Assembly (NCBI GenBank): GCA_027491315.1
Contig: JAIXWL010000004.1
Location: forward strand, 124,001 to 188,000
Direction of reading: 5' to 3'
From: Cytophagaceae bacterium
Lineage (GTDB): Bacteria > Bacteroidota > Bacteroidia > Cytophagales > Spirosomataceae
Length of the DNA: 64,000 bases
Shown: piece by piece, positions 63,706 through 64,000 of the stretch
Position numbering within the stretch: the first letter of the stretch is position 1
Layout of the letters: each line of letters starts with the position of its first letter
Translations under genes and position numbers: made by a program
Notes under the pieces: model-generated
Told to the model about the DNA's origin: nothing
The model's database searches: none
Seen by the model: only the letters and a program-made list of their open reading frames with translations

Positions 63706-64000
63706 CTATTTGAGGCCTAAATCTTCTTGAATGGTCTTTACTTTTGCTTGTAAGGAATGAAACGTGGCATTAAAATCAGCAGCCGAGGCTAAAGGAGCAT
63801 TTACTGAGACATAAAACTTGATTTTGGGTTCCGTTCCTGAAGGTCTTGCCGAAACTTTTGAGCCATCAGCTAAGATTAATTGAATCACATTAGAAGCCTC
63901 TATACCTCTTCCTTCCACGATGGGACTAACCTGACCGGTGGTTAAATCGGTTGCTTGTAAGCCTTCGTAATCCAACACCTTCACCGGTTTACTGCCTGCC
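63706..64000 (-). CDS. Phosphohexomutase (phosphoglucomutase/phosphomannomutase), C-terminal part
   Basis: The frame stays open to the right edge, so the 5' part is outside the window. About 97 C-terminal residues are visible. They hold the phosphate-binding loop SARPSGTEPKIKFYVSV of the alpha-D-phosphohexomutase superfamily, preceded by NVIQLILADGSK. Whether it is a phosphoglucomutase or a phosphomannomutase cannot be told from this domain. It converges on prfC. Confidence 0.9.
   Translation of the reverse strand, partial: AGSKPVKVLDYEGLQATDLTTGQVSPIVEGRGIEASNVIQLILADGSKVSARPSGTEPKIKFYVSVNAPLASAADFNATFHSLQAKVKTIQEDLGLK

Overview
The window looks like a chromosomal segment of a Bacteroidota bacterium, most likely order Cytophagales. 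The evidence is a short NuoG ending before the molybdopterin domain, a fused SecDF, a GSCFA protein, LytS/LytTR signalling, a TonB-dependent receptor, TAnnTTTG-like promoter boxes, moderate-to-low GC and almost no Shine-Dalgarno sequences. No rRNA, tRNA, insertion sequence, CRISPR array or prophage is visible. The genus cannot be fixed from sequence alone.

Layout. (1) 1-2 kb: the 3' end of a SUMF1-type gene and a Tat-exported Gfo/Idh/MocA oxidoreductase. (2) 2-11 kb: a complex I operon nuoABCDEF-[glycosyltransferase]-nuoGHIJ that stops at a strong terminator without nuoK, L, M or N. (3) 11-16 kb: a small outer-membrane protein, a LytS-type kinase with a histidine-rich periplasmic loop, its LytTR regulator, and convergently a TonB-dependent receptor plus a beta-barrel-like protein. 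(4) 16.6-24.7 kb: a surface polysaccharide locus with four glycosyltransferases, a flippase, a UDP-GlcNAc 2-epimerase and a sugar-nucleotide epimerase. It runs in the same direction as, and almost without gaps into, the outer-membrane genes. (5) 24.9-34.4 kb: housekeeping genes (methyltransferase, TPR-like protein, M16 peptidase, ispF, rel/spoT, fur, purA, tsaD) and a purA-linked protein that resembles the DNA polymerase III psi subunit. (6) 34.4-46.8 kb: a TamB-like giant protein, a coiled-coil membrane protein, nadB, udk, a methyltransferase, a gamma-carbonic anhydrase, a SixA-like phosphatase with a 43-residue membrane microprotein, a serine hydrolase and a band-7 protein. (7) 46.8-56.8 kb: mrp, a NifU-like scaffold, an enlarged D-Ala-D-Ala-ligase-like protein and a DinB protein; then a GSCFA protein, a GH63-type glucosidase with a RidA homologue, and nadC-nadA. 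(8) 56.9-64 kb: a small membrane-anchored protein, secDF, an amino-acid permease, prfC and the 3' end of a phosphohexomutase.

All three de novo NAD genes are present (nadB apart from nadC-nadA). The most unusual non-genic structure is a set of intergenic period-7 repeats of two families: a CCCTAAA/TCACTAA type and a TGWAGAA type, the latter in both orientations around a MITE-like palindromic segment. The best candidates for new biology are the psi-like protein, the glycosyltransferase inside the complex I operon, the His-rich sensor, the enlarged ligase and the heptamer arrays.
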